Assembly (NCBI RefSeq): GCF_005048205.1 | Contig: NZ_SUMF01000001.1 | Span: 124,001-188,000 of the forward strand | Direction of reading: 5' to 3' | Source of the DNA: Chitiniphilus eburneus | Lineage (GTDB): Bacteria > Pseudomonadota > Gammaproteobacteria > Burkholderiales > Chitinibacteraceae | DNA length: 64,000 nt | Part shown: positions 55,477 through 64,000 of the stretch, piece by piece | How positions within the stretch are numbered: position 1 is the stretch's first letter | Layout of the letters: each line of letters begins with the position of its first letter | Notes under the pieces: generated by a model | What the model saw: the letters and a program-made list of their open reading frames with translations, nothing else | Databases searched by the model: none | Told to the model about the DNA's origin: nothing | Program-made: the position numbers and the translations under genes

Positions 55477-56418
55477 ATGACGGAACTATGGGTATGGGGT
55501 CTATTCGCCGCAGTGGTGATTGCCCTGTTGGTCTTCGACCTCGGCGTTCTCAACAAGAACGACCATGAAATCGGCGTCAAGGAGAGCCTGAAACTCTCCG
55601 CCTTCTACATCACCGCCGGCCTCGCCTTCGGCGGTTTCGTCTGGTGGCACAAGGGCGCCGCGGCGGGGATGGATTACTACACCGGCTTCCTGGTGGAAAA
55701 ATCGCTGTCGATGGACAACGTGTTCATCATCTCGCTGATCTTCACCAGCCTGGCAATTCCGCGCCAGTACCAGCACCGCGTGCTGTTCTGGGGCATCCTG
55801 GGCGCCATCGTGATGCGCGCGGTGATGATCGGCCTGGGTGCGGCGCTGATCCACGAATTCGCCTGGATCCTGCTGATTTTCGGTGCCTTCCTGATCTTCA
55901 CCGGTGTGAAGATGCTGGTTGCCAAGGACGAAGACCCCGATGTCGAGAAGAACCGCGTATTCCGCTATCTGAAAAGCCACCTGAAAATGGTGCCGCAACT
56001 GCATGGACACGATTTCTTCGTCGAGGGCAGCCGGGTGGGCAAGGCCGCCGGCCGCTACGCCACCCCGCTGTTCCTGGCGCTGCTGATGGTGGAGGTCGCC
56101 GACCTGATCTTCGCGGTGGACAGCATCCCGGCGATCTTTGCGATCACGCAGGATCCGTTCATCGTCTACACCTCGAACATCTTCGCCATTCTCGGCCTGC
56201 GCGCGCTGTACTTTGCGCTGGCAGCGATGGTGCATCGCTTCCACTACCTGAAGTACGCACTGGCCATCGTACTGGTGTTCATCGGGGTAAAGATCGGCCT
56301 GGTCTACCTGGGGATCAAGATCCCGTCGCCACTCTCGCTGGCCGTCACCTTCGGTCTGCTGTTGGCGGGCGTGCTGTACTCACTGCACAAGACGCGCAAC
56401 GAACCGCTGCCGGACTGA
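55477..56418 (+). CDS. TerC/Alx family membrane protein
   Basis: The 313-residue protein has about eight to nine helices and the TerC signatures VEKSLSMDNVFIISLIF and VEVADLIFAVDSIPAIFAI with membrane-buried Asp residues. Members such as Alx and MeeF export manganese or help metallate exported proteins. No yybP-ykoY (manganese) riboswitch is recognisable in the 108 bases upstream. It shares its terminator with the convergent DUF475 gene, itself a TerC relative. Confidence 0.93.
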   Translation: MTELWVWGLFAAVVIALLVFDLGVLNKNDHEIGVKESLKLSAFYITAGLAFGGFVWWHKGAAAGMDYYTGFLVEKSLSMDNVFIISLIFTSLAIPRQYQHRVLFWGILGAIVMRAVMIGLGAALIHEFAWILLIFGAFLIFTGVKMLVAKDEDPDVEKNRVFRYLKSHLKMVPQLHGHDFFVEGSRVGKAAGRYATPLFLALLMVEVADLIFAVDSIPAIFAITQDPFIVYTSNIFAILGLRALYFALAAMVHRFHYLKYALAIVLVFIGVKIGLVYLGIKIPSPLSLAVTFGLLLAGVLYSLHKTRNEPLPD

Positions 56419-56437
56419 CCAGCCGGCGATGCCTCGG

Positions 56438-56465
56438 AAAAACGCCCCTCACGGGGCGTTTTTTT
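56438..56465. terminator. Bidirectional terminator between terC and the DUF475 gene
   Basis: AAAACGCCCC and GGGGCGTTTT pair around TCAC, with A and T runs at the ends. The DUF475 stop codon (56449-56451) lies in the loop, so its last codons form one arm of the stem. Confidence 0.88.
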
Positions 56466-57525
56466 CGGGTACCGCATCCGTCAGCGGCTGGCGGCGCTTG
56501 ATCCACCAGGAATGAACGCCCGCGCTCAGGATCAGGATCGCCGCCACGCTGCCTACCAGCGCTTCGTGCACGTGCCAGCGCGCCGCCGCCAGCATCACCA
56601 ATGCCAGCGCGCCGATAGCCCAGAACGCGCCGTGCTCCAGGTACTTGAACGTGGCCAGCGTGCCGCGATAGACCAGCAGCAACGTGAACGAACGCACGAA
56701 CATCGCGCCAATGCCAAGACCAATGGCAATCAGGAAGATATTGCGCGTCAGCGCGAAGGCCCCCAGCACGCCGTCGAACGAAAACGACGCATCGAGGATT
56801 TCCAGATAGATGAAGCCGCTCCAGCCGGTGCGAGCGGCCGCACTGTCGTCGCCCATCAGGCTGCCCAGGCTGGACACCACCACGTGCACCATCACGCCCC
56901 ACAGCCCGGCGATCAGGAAACGATAGCCTTCGGATTCCGGCAGCGTATGCGCCATCGCCAGCAGCGCCAGGATCGACAGCAGGATACCCGCCATTTGCAG
57001 CCGACCCAGCCGCGCCAGCAGCCGCTCCACCGGCTTGAACCAATGCGTGTGCTTTTCGTGGTCGATGAAAAAATCGAGGAACACCATCAGCAGGAATGCA
57101 CCGCCGAAAGCCATCACCTCGATATGCGCCGATTGCAGCAACTGCGCGTAGTGCTCCGGCTGCAAGATCGCCATCGACAGCACATCGCGCGCCGGCCAGG
57201 CCTGCTGGGTCAGCCAGTCGTACAGCGCCACCGGCCCCGGTAGCGGCGCCATGCCGGCGATGGTGCCCACGATCAACAGTGGGAACAGCATCCGCATGCC
57301 GAACACCGCCACCAGCATGCCCCACAGCAGAAAACGTCGCCGCCAGCGCTCGTCCCAATCCTTGAGGATCGATGCATTGACCACGGCGTTGTCGAACGAG
57401 AGGCTGGTTTCCAGCAGCGCCAGGTTGAATGCCACCAGCAAGCCCGCCCAGCCCCCGATCAGCCAGGCCACGGCCAGCCCCACCACGGCGACCAGCGCCG
57501 ACGCCCGGAAGTAACGCCACATCAT
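56449..57525 (-). CDS. DUF475 family (TerC-superfamily) membrane protein
   Basis: The 358-residue protein has about nine helices and two buried Asp motifs, LLETSLSFDNAVVNASIL and LEILDASFSFDGVLGAFAL, typical of DUF475, a branch of the TerC/LysE superfamily implicated in metal or tellurite handling. A perfect AGGAGG lies six bases before the ATG at 57525. Two TerC-type genes back to back suggests a shared metal-related role, but that is an inference. Confidence 0.9.
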   Translation of the reverse strand: MMWRYFRASALVAVVGLAVAWLIGGWAGLLVAFNLALLETSLSFDNAVVNASILKDWDERWRRRFLLWGMLVAVFGMRMLFPLLIVGTIAGMAPLPGPVALYDWLTQQAWPARDVLSMAILQPEHYAQLLQSAHIEVMAFGGAFLLMVFLDFFIDHEKHTHWFKPVERLLARLGRLQMAGILLSILALLAMAHTLPESEGYRFLIAGLWGVMVHVVVSSLGSLMGDDSAAARTGWSGFIYLEILDASFSFDGVLGAFALTRNIFLIAIGLGIGAMFVRSFTLLLVYRGTLATFKYLEHGAFWAIGALALVMLAAARWHVHEALVGSVAAILILSAGVHSWWIKRRQPLTDAVPEKNAP

Positions 57526-57849
57526 CGCAACCCTCCTGCGCACGCCGCGAAGCACCACGCCATCATGCCCTGCCCCTGACCGGATCGGCGCCTTGCGGCA
57601 CCCTCCGCCTTACCGGAAAAGCCCTCCGGCAGGATAAGACGAAAATCGCGTCCGCACCGGCTTTCATATTCCCGTGTCACCTGCCGGCACCAGCTCGCGG
57701 CCGATTTCGCGGTGGCCATGACAACGGCGTCGCCACGCTTGCCGAAGATCAACCGGCACGGCCAGCCTGGCTTGGGCGCATCCGGCAAAGCGCCTATACT
57801 CCCCGTGTTTCCGACGGGCGAAATCCGCCCACTTTCACCCGGAGTTTCC
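57526..57849. other. Gene-free stretch between the DUF475 and PIG-L genes
   Basis: This 324-base region is the divergent upstream area of two genes. It holds the DUF475 ribosome binding site at its left edge, a small CCGG-type inverted repeat near 57613-57640 and the PIG-L promoter at 57772-57800. No gene or RNA structure was recognised in the rest. Confidence 0.5.
57772..57800 (+). promoter_or_regulatory. Predicted sigma70 promoter of the PIG-L gene
   Basis: TTGGGC (57772-57777) and TATACT (57795-57800) have the ideal 17-base spacing and lie 50 bases before the ATG at 57850. Confidence 0.65.
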
Positions 57850-58710
57850 ATGAGCAACCCGTACCTCGATATCGTCGCCGACCACGACAAGATCCTGCAA
57901 AGCAAGGATGCGCCGCTGTTCTCCACCCTGGACGGCCTCGGCCTGCCGGCCCGCGCCACGCTGGCCGCCGATGCGCCCGTGGTCATGATCTTCGCGCCCC
58001 ACCCGGACGACGAATGCATCATCGGCGCGCTACCGCTGCGCCTGGCGCGCGAAGCGGGTTACCGCGTGGTCAACGTGGCGGTCACCCAGGGCTCCAACCT
58101 GAAGCGCCAACCGGAACGCTGGGTGGAACTGAAGAATGCCTGCGACTACCTGGGCTGGGATCTGCGCGAAACCATCCCCGGCGGCCTGATGGGCGTCGGC
58201 GTGAAGACCCGCAACGACGATCCGACCGCCTGGGCCGAAAAGGTGAACGCGGTGGCCAGGTTGATCGAAGAATACAAACCCGCCGTCTGCGTGTTCCCGC
58301 ACGACAACGACTACCATTCCGCGCACATCGGCACCCACTTCCTGGTGATCGATGCGCTCAAGCAGGTCGGCCACCGCTGCGTGGTGGGCCTGAGCGAGTT
58401 CTGGCGCCAGATGGATGCGCCCAATGCGTTGATCGCAACCAGCGTCACCGACACCGCCGACCTGATCGCCGCGCTGGCCTGCCACGTGGGCGAAGTGGAG
58501 CGCAATCCGTACCACCTGCGCCTGACCGGCTGGATGGCCGATAACGTACGCCGGGGTGCCGAAGTCTGTGGCGGCCAGGGCGTCGCCGCACCCGAGTTCA
58601 GCTTCGGCACCATCTACAAGGTGACGGCGTTCGACGGCCGCGCGCTGGTCGAAAACGGCAGCAAGTACACCATTGCCGAACAGGACGACATCAAGGCCAT
58701 CCTGGCCTGA
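57850..58710 (+). CDS. PIG-L (LmbE) family deacetylase
   Basis: The 286-residue zinc-dependent enzyme has the signature IFAPHPDDECIIGALPLRLA, in which the His and Asp-Asp bind zinc and act in catalysis, and the later VFPHDNDYHSAHIGTH with the third zinc ligand. PIG-L enzymes deacetylate N-acetylglucosamine-type groups on small molecules, lipids or antibiotics. No bacillithiol or glycosyl-inositol partners are near, so the substrate is unknown. GGAG lies 6 bases before the ATG. It has its own promoter and terminator. Confidence 0.9.
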   Translation: MSNPYLDIVADHDKILQSKDAPLFSTLDGLGLPARATLAADAPVVMIFAPHPDDECIIGALPLRLAREAGYRVVNVAVTQGSNLKRQPERWVELKNACDYLGWDLRETIPGGLMGVGVKTRNDDPTAWAEKVNAVARLIEEYKPAVCVFPHDNDYHSAHIGTHFLVIDALKQVGHRCVVGLSEFWRQMDAPNALIATSVTDTADLIAALACHVGEVERNPYHLRLTGWMADNVRRGAEVCGGQGVAAPEFSFGTIYKVTAFDGRALVENGSKYTIAEQDDIKAILA

Positions 58711-58779
58711 TTGGCGCCGGTGCCCGGCCGGCGGCTCGCGAGCCGGGTCCACCGATCGTCCCGCGTGCCACGCGCACAT

Positions 58780-58807
58780 GAAAACGGCTGCTTCGGCAGC
58801 CGTTTTC
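58780..58807 (+). terminator. Intrinsic terminator after the PIG-L gene
   Basis: AAAACGGCTGC and GCAGCCGTTTT pair around a TTCG tetraloop. Confidence 0.87.
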
Positions 58808-58832
58808 CGTTGCATCGTCGCCACGGAAAGTT

Positions 58833-58849
58833 CTTAAGTCGCCCTTAAG
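58833..58849 (+). promoter_or_regulatory. PmrA/QseB-type direct repeat before degP
   Basis: CTTAAG, five bases, CTTAAG matches the known box of PmrA and QseB regulators (two YTTAAK half-sites with five bases between). A third GTTAAG is at 58859-58864. The site is 48 bases before the protease start, in the expected promoter region. An OmpR-family regulator of this subgroup is encoded at 33250, but regulation is not demonstrated. Confidence 0.45.
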
Positions 58850-58896
58850 CCTTGCCTCGTTAAGCTGGCCTCCATCCAATCCCCATGGAGGTCAAC

Positions 58897-60396
58897 ATGG
58901 TCCAATCGACGATCCGTTCCGGCCAAGCCTTCACCCGCAAACTGCTGGCCCTGACTCTGGCTGCCACACTAGGCGGTGCCGTGGCGGTGATGGGAGATCG
59001 CTTCCTGCCACGTGCCGATGCCTCGGTCGAACCAGCGCCTGCCCCGGTGGCCACCGCCCCCGCGCCTGCCAATGTTGCACCGTTGCCGACGGGCCGCGCC
59101 GGCCTGCCGCAATTCGGCGACATCGTGACGCGTTATGGCCCCGCCGTGGTCAACATCAGCGTCACCGGCATGACCAAGACCACCGCCAACAACAGCGGCG
59201 TACCCGGCCTGGACGACGACGATCCGTTGTCGCAGTTCTTCCGCCGCTTCGGCGGCCCACGCCTGCAACGCCCGATGCCGGTGCGCGGCCTGGGTTCCGG
59301 CTTCATCGTCAGTGCCGACGGCGTGATCCTGACCAATGCTCATGTGGTCGCCGATGCCGACGAAGTGACGGTCAAGCTGACCGACAAGCGCGAATTCAAA
59401 GCCAAGGTGCTGGGCCTGGACAAGGTGAGCGACATTGCCGTGTTGCGCATCCAGGCCACCAACCTGCCCACGGTGAAGATCGGCAACCCCGACACCACCC
59501 GCGTCGGCGACTGGGTGCTGGCCATTGGTTCGCCCTTCGGCTTCGAAAACTCGGTGACCGCCGGCATCGTCTCCGCCAAGTCGCGCTCGCTGCCGGATGA
59601 CGGCTACGTACCCTTCATCCAGACCGACGCTGCGGTGAACCCCGGCAACTCCGGCGGCCCGCTGTTCAACATGGATGGCGAAGTCATCGGCATCAACTCG
59701 CAGATCTACTCGCGCAGCGGCGGCTTCCAGGGCCTGTCGTTCGCCATTCCCATCGATGTGGCACGCAACGTACAGACGCAGATCGTCAGCAAGGGCAAGG
59801 TCACCCGCGGCCAGTTGGGCGTGGCGATCCAGGATGTGAACCAGTCGCTGGCGCAATCGTTCGGCCTGTCCTCGCCGCACGGCGCGCTGGTCTCGGGCGT
59901 TGATGAAAAAGGGGCTGGGGCCAAGGCAGGTCTCAAGCCCGGCGACATCATCCTGAAATACAACGACCGCGAGGTCGCCGGCTCGGCCGATCTGCCGCCG
60001 ATGGTGGCCAACACCGCCCCTGGCAGCGGCGCCACGCTGCGCATCTGGCGCAACGGCAAGGAGCAGGAACTGAAAGTGCGTGTCGGCGAAATGCAGGACA
60101 CCCAGGTGGCGACCGCCGAACCCACGCCACGCGGCAAGCTGGGCCTGGCGTTACGGCCCTTGTCACCCCAGGAGCGCGACCGCAGTGGCATCGCCAGCGG
60201 CCTGGTGGTCCAGGACGTCACCGGTCCGGCAGCCAAGGCCGGCATCGAACCCGGCGACGTGCTGCTGGCAGTGAATGGCGCCGCCATCAAGGACATGTCG
60301 CAGTTGAAGCAACTGGTGGAAAAGGCCGGCGACCACGTGGCGCTGCTGGTGCAGCGCGGCGATGCGCAGATCTTCATTCCGCTCGATCTGGGTTGA
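58897..60396 (+). CDS. DegP/MucD-type periplasmic serine protease
   Basis: This HtrA-family protease degrades misfolded envelope proteins. The 499-residue product has a signal-anchor start (about residues 15-35), an Ala/Pro linker, the trypsin-like domain with His in LTNAHVV, Asp in KVSDIAVLRI and Ser in NPGNSGGPLFNM, then two PDZ domains (about 285-375 and 395-495). The ATG at 58897 has GGAGG five bases upstream, better than the ATG at 58885. A PmrA/QseB-like box and a second relic of its 3' end flank the gene. Confidence 0.95.
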   Translation: MVQSTIRSGQAFTRKLLALTLAATLGGAVAVMGDRFLPRADASVEPAPAPVATAPAPANVAPLPTGRAGLPQFGDIVTRYGPAVVNISVTGMTKTTANNSGVPGLDDDDPLSQFFRRFGGPRLQRPMPVRGLGSGFIVSADGVILTNAHVVADADEVTVKLTDKREFKAKVLGLDKVSDIAVLRIQATNLPTVKIGNPDTTRVGDWVLAIGSPFGFENSVTAGIVSAKSRSLPDDGYVPFIQTDAAVNPGNSGGPLFNMDGEVIGINSQIYSRSGGFQGLSFAIPIDVARNVQTQIVSKGKVTRGQLGVAIQDVNQSLAQSFGLSSPHGALVSGVDEKGAGAKAGLKPGDIILKYNDREVAGSADLPPMVANTAPGSGATLRIWRNGKEQELKVRVGEMQDTQVATAEPTPRGKLGLALRPLSPQERDRSGIASGLVVQDVTGPAAKAGIEPGDVLLAVNGAAIKDMSQLKQLVEKAGDHVALLVQRGDAQIFIPLDLG

Positions 60397-60430
60397 CCGT
60401 TTCATCCGGGCGCGTATCCGGTCGGCGGTA

Positions 60431-60482
60431 CGTGCCCGCCTTGCAGTGCCGACACTCCTTCATCCCCCTCGACCTTGGTTCG
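60431..60482 (+). pseudogene. Relic of a degP 3' end
   Basis: The segment TTCATCCCCCTCGACCTTGG (60459-60478) repeats the end of the protease gene (60373-60392). All four differences fall at third codon positions, so both encode FIPLDLG. Upstream of it, GTG and CAG codons also line up loosely with the end of the gene. It has no start or full frame and is best read as a decayed duplicate. Confidence 0.5.
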
Positions 60483-60501
60483 ACGCAAGGTATCGTGGTT
60501 G

Positions 60502-60529
60502 TGGCCCCGCTTGGGGCCACTTTTTTTTG
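60502..60529 (+). terminator. Intrinsic terminator after degP
   Basis: GTGGCCCC and GGGGCCAC pair around GCTT, followed by eight T. It lies beyond the 3' relic, so the relic is still transcribed with the protease gene. Confidence 0.9.
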
Positions 60530-60538
60530 GCCAAGAAA

Positions 60539-60562
60539 AAGCCCGCGACGCGGCGGGCTTTC
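60539..60562 (-). terminator. Intrinsic terminator after argS
   Basis: AAAGCCCGC and GCGGGCTTT pair around a six-base loop; on the minus strand the stem is followed by TTTTTCTT. It lies 19 bases beyond the argS stop. Confidence 0.82.
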
Positions 60563-60580
60563 GGGGAGGCCTATGCCGGC

Positions 60581-62335
<1,755 letters not shown>

Positions 62336-62383
62336 CTACCGGATCGAGCTGGGAGGCCACGAGGGTAGTCATACGGCTGACCC

Positions 62384-62535
62384 CCAAATCTTGAAACACA
62401 GAGAATACGAAGAACACAGAGAGGCACCGAGAAAACCGAAATCGACTTCTCGGCACGACCCGCGGTGCCCCCTCGCGCCTTGCCTTTCTCCGTGATCCTC
62501 TGTGCTCTCGGTGTTCCCGGTGTTTCAAGATTTGG
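62384..62535. repeat. Interspersed inverted-repeat element between argS and recQ
   Basis: CCAAATCTTGAAACAC (62384-62399) and its perfect reverse complement (62520-62535) bound a 152-base element. The inner parts are imperfect inverted copies of CACAGAGA/CGGTGTTC-type short repeats. The right half recurs at 40196-40227. It has no gene and occupies most of the 323-base gap between argS and recQ; the remaining parts show nothing else clear. Confidence 0.75.
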
Positions 62536-62622
62536 AATTTGTTGTCCTACCCCAGCAAGCCCCCAACCGTCCGCAAGAGTACAATCCCGGCTTTGGTTCC
62601 CGCCTCAGCCCTTTCTGGCCGC

Positions 62623-64000
62623 ATGTCCGCTCCATCCCCCGCCCTGCATCTTCTCGAACACGTCTTCGGCTATCGCGCCTTTCGCGGTGAGCAGGCCGCC
62701 ATCGTCGACCATGTCGCGGCGGGCGGCGATGCGCTGGTGCTGATGCCCACCGGCGGCGGCAAGTCGCTGTGTTATCAGGTGCCGGCTTTGCTGCGCGAGG
62801 GCTGTGGCGTGGTGGTATCGCCGCTGATCGCGCTGATGCAGGACCAGGTGGATGCGCTCAAGGAACTGGGCGTCGCCGCCGCCTTCCTCAACTCCACGCT
62901 GGACGCCGACGAAGCACGTGAAGTGGAGCGTGCCTTTGTCGCGGGCGAACTCAAGCTGCTGTACGTGGCGCCGGAACGGCTGGTGACGCCGCGTTTCCAG
63001 AATCTGCTGCAACGCGCGCATGTCGGGCTGTTCGCCATCGACGAGGCGCATTGCGTCTCGGCCTGGGGCCACGACTTCCGCCCGGAATACCTGGCGCTGT
63101 CGGTGCTGGCCGACGAATTCCCCGGCGTGCCGCGCATCGCGCTCACCGCCACGGCCGACCACGCCACCCGCCAGGAAATGATCACCCGGCTGCGGCTGGA
63201 ACAGGCGCGGCAATTCGTCTCCAGCTTCGACCGCCCCAACCTGCGCTACACCATTGTCGAGAAAAAGAGTGCGCGCGAGCAGTTGCTCACGTTTATCCGC
63301 CGCGAGCACGAAGGCGACTCGGGCATCGTCTACTGCCTGTCGCGCAAGAAGGTGGAAGACACCGCCGCGTGGCTGCGCGACAAGGAAATCAAGGCACTAC
63401 CCTACCATGCGGGCATGGATGCGCAGACCCGCGCCCGCAACCAGCAAACCTTCATCCGCGACGAAGGCGTGGTAATGGTGGCAACCATCGCCTTCGGCAT
63501 GGGCATCGACAAACCCGACGTGCGCTTCGTCGCCCACCTGGACCTGCCCAAAAGCATCGAAAACTACTACCAGGAAACCGGGCGCGGCGGGCGCGACGGC
63601 CTGCCGGCCGACGCCTGGATGGCGTATGGCCTGAACGACGTGATGCTGCTGACCGAGATGATCGAGGGCGGCGCCAGTGGCGAAGAACAGAAGCGCGTGG
63701 AGCGCAACAAACTGTCCGCGATGCTGGGCCTGTGCGAAGCCACCGGCTGTCGCCGTGTGGCGATCCTGGGCTATTTCGGTGAAGAAACCCACGCCTGCGG
63801 CAACTGCGACAACTGCCTGAACCCACCCAAGCTGATCGACCGCAGCGAGGCCGCGCAAAAGGCATTGTCCTGCGTGTTCCGCACCGGTAACCGTTTCGGC
63901 GTCGGCCACCTGGTGGATGTGTTGCAGGGCAAGCTCTCACCTAAGGTGAAGGAATTCTGCCACGACCGCGTTTCCACCTTTGGCATCGGCAAGGACATCG
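62623..64000 (+). CDS. recQ: ATP-dependent DNA helicase RecQ (C-terminal part outside the window)
   Basis: RecQ unwinds DNA 3' to 5' in recombination and repair. The window holds the first 459 codons. Motifs are in order: the Q-motif area FGYRAFRGEQAAIVDHV, Walker A MPTGGGKSLCYQ, motif II IDEAHCVSAWGHDFRPEY, motif III ALTATAD, motif V VATIAFGMGIDKPDVRFV, motif VI YQETGRGGRDG, and the zinc-binding RQC region with HACGNCDNC. The start MSAPSPALHLLEHVFG follows weak ribosome binding sequence. Confidence 0.95.
   Translation, partial: MSAPSPALHLLEHVFGYRAFRGEQAAIVDHVAAGGDALVLMPTGGGKSLCYQVPALLREGCGVVVSPLIALMQDQVDALKELGVAAAFLNSTLDADEAREVERAFVAGELKLLYVAPERLVTPRFQNLLQRAHVGLFAIDEAHCVSAWGHDFRPEYLALSVLADEFPGVPRIALTATADHATRQEMITRLRLEQARQFVSSFDRPNLRYTIVEKKSAREQLLTFIRREHEGDSGIVYCLSRKKVEDTAAWLRDKEIKALPYHAGMDAQTRARNQQTFIRDEGVVMVATIAFGMGIDKPDVRFVAHLDLPKSIENYYQETGRGGRDGLPADAWMAYGLNDVMLLTEMIEGGASGEEQKRVERNKLSAMLGLCEATGCRRVAILGYFGEETHACGNCDNCLNPPKLIDRSEAAQKALSCVFRTGNRFGVGHLVDVLQGKLSPKVKEFCHDRVSTFGIGKDI

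Overview
This 64 kb window is GC-rich, densely coded bacterial chromosome. Gene order and family content (queA/tgt-yajC-secDF, aroQ-accB-accC-prmA-zinc ribbon protein-tpx, tsaB-rimI-family 4 UDG, a CysB-type regulator beside an Fe-S CysH) point to a betaproteobacterium, most likely of the Neisseriales (Chromobacterium or Chitinibacter relatives). That placement is an inference from synteny. I see no rRNA, tRNA, CRISPR array, prophage or intact transposase.

Layout. 1-7.1 kb: secF (cut by the window edge), secD, yajC, tgt and queA on the minus strand; a PR-1-like lipoprotein and two small membrane/secreted proteins sit between tgt and queA. 7.3-14.7 kb: aroQ, accB, accC, prmA, a zinc-ribbon membrane protein, a cysteine-free thiol peroxidase paralogue, true tpx, a small exported protein and a DUF3025 protein. 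14.7-18.6 kb: peptide ABC importer parts yejA-yejB-yejE without an ATPase gene. 18.7-25.6 kb: tsaB, rimI, UDG, then an overlapping hybrid sensor kinase and REC-EAL regulator. 25.6-28.5 kb: sulfur genes cysB, a TauE/SafE permease and cysH, with a MITE-like element between the last two. 28.6-35.6 kb: DUF3300-DUF2950 pair, yceH, srkA, a cold-shock/DUF1294 protein, an OmpR/QseC-type two-component pair and DUF488. 36.1-42.4 kb: a minus-strand six-gene set (ABC ATPase, FtsX-type permease, LolA-like protein, outer-membrane barrel, LytS-type kinase, LytTR regulator) that looks like one envelope transport-and-sensing system. 42.5-54.6 kb: argJ, two small multidrug/UPF0060 membrane proteins, two AraC-GyrI regulators, an ArsR regulator, gpmI-envC-ctpA, a MoeB/ThiF enzyme ending in a second MITE-like element, then a tryptophanyl-tRNA synthetase-like gene with a leader-peptide attenuator. 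54.6-64 kb: tatD, two TerC-superfamily proteins, a PIG-L deacetylase, a DegP/MucD protease, argS and the start of recQ.

The most notable parts are these. (1) A tryptophanyl-tRNA synthetase-like gene without HIGH and KMSKS signatures is preceded by a 21-residue leader peptide carrying Phe-Trp-Tyr and Tyr-Phe codons, and by mutually exclusive hairpins that fit ribosome-mediated attenuation. (2) A thiol peroxidase paralogue with no cysteine at all lies directly upstream of the active enzyme. (3) The six-gene ABC/LolA/barrel/two-component set. (4) Two different MITE-like elements share CTAGGGCG termini, and each one begins at the stop codon of a gene.
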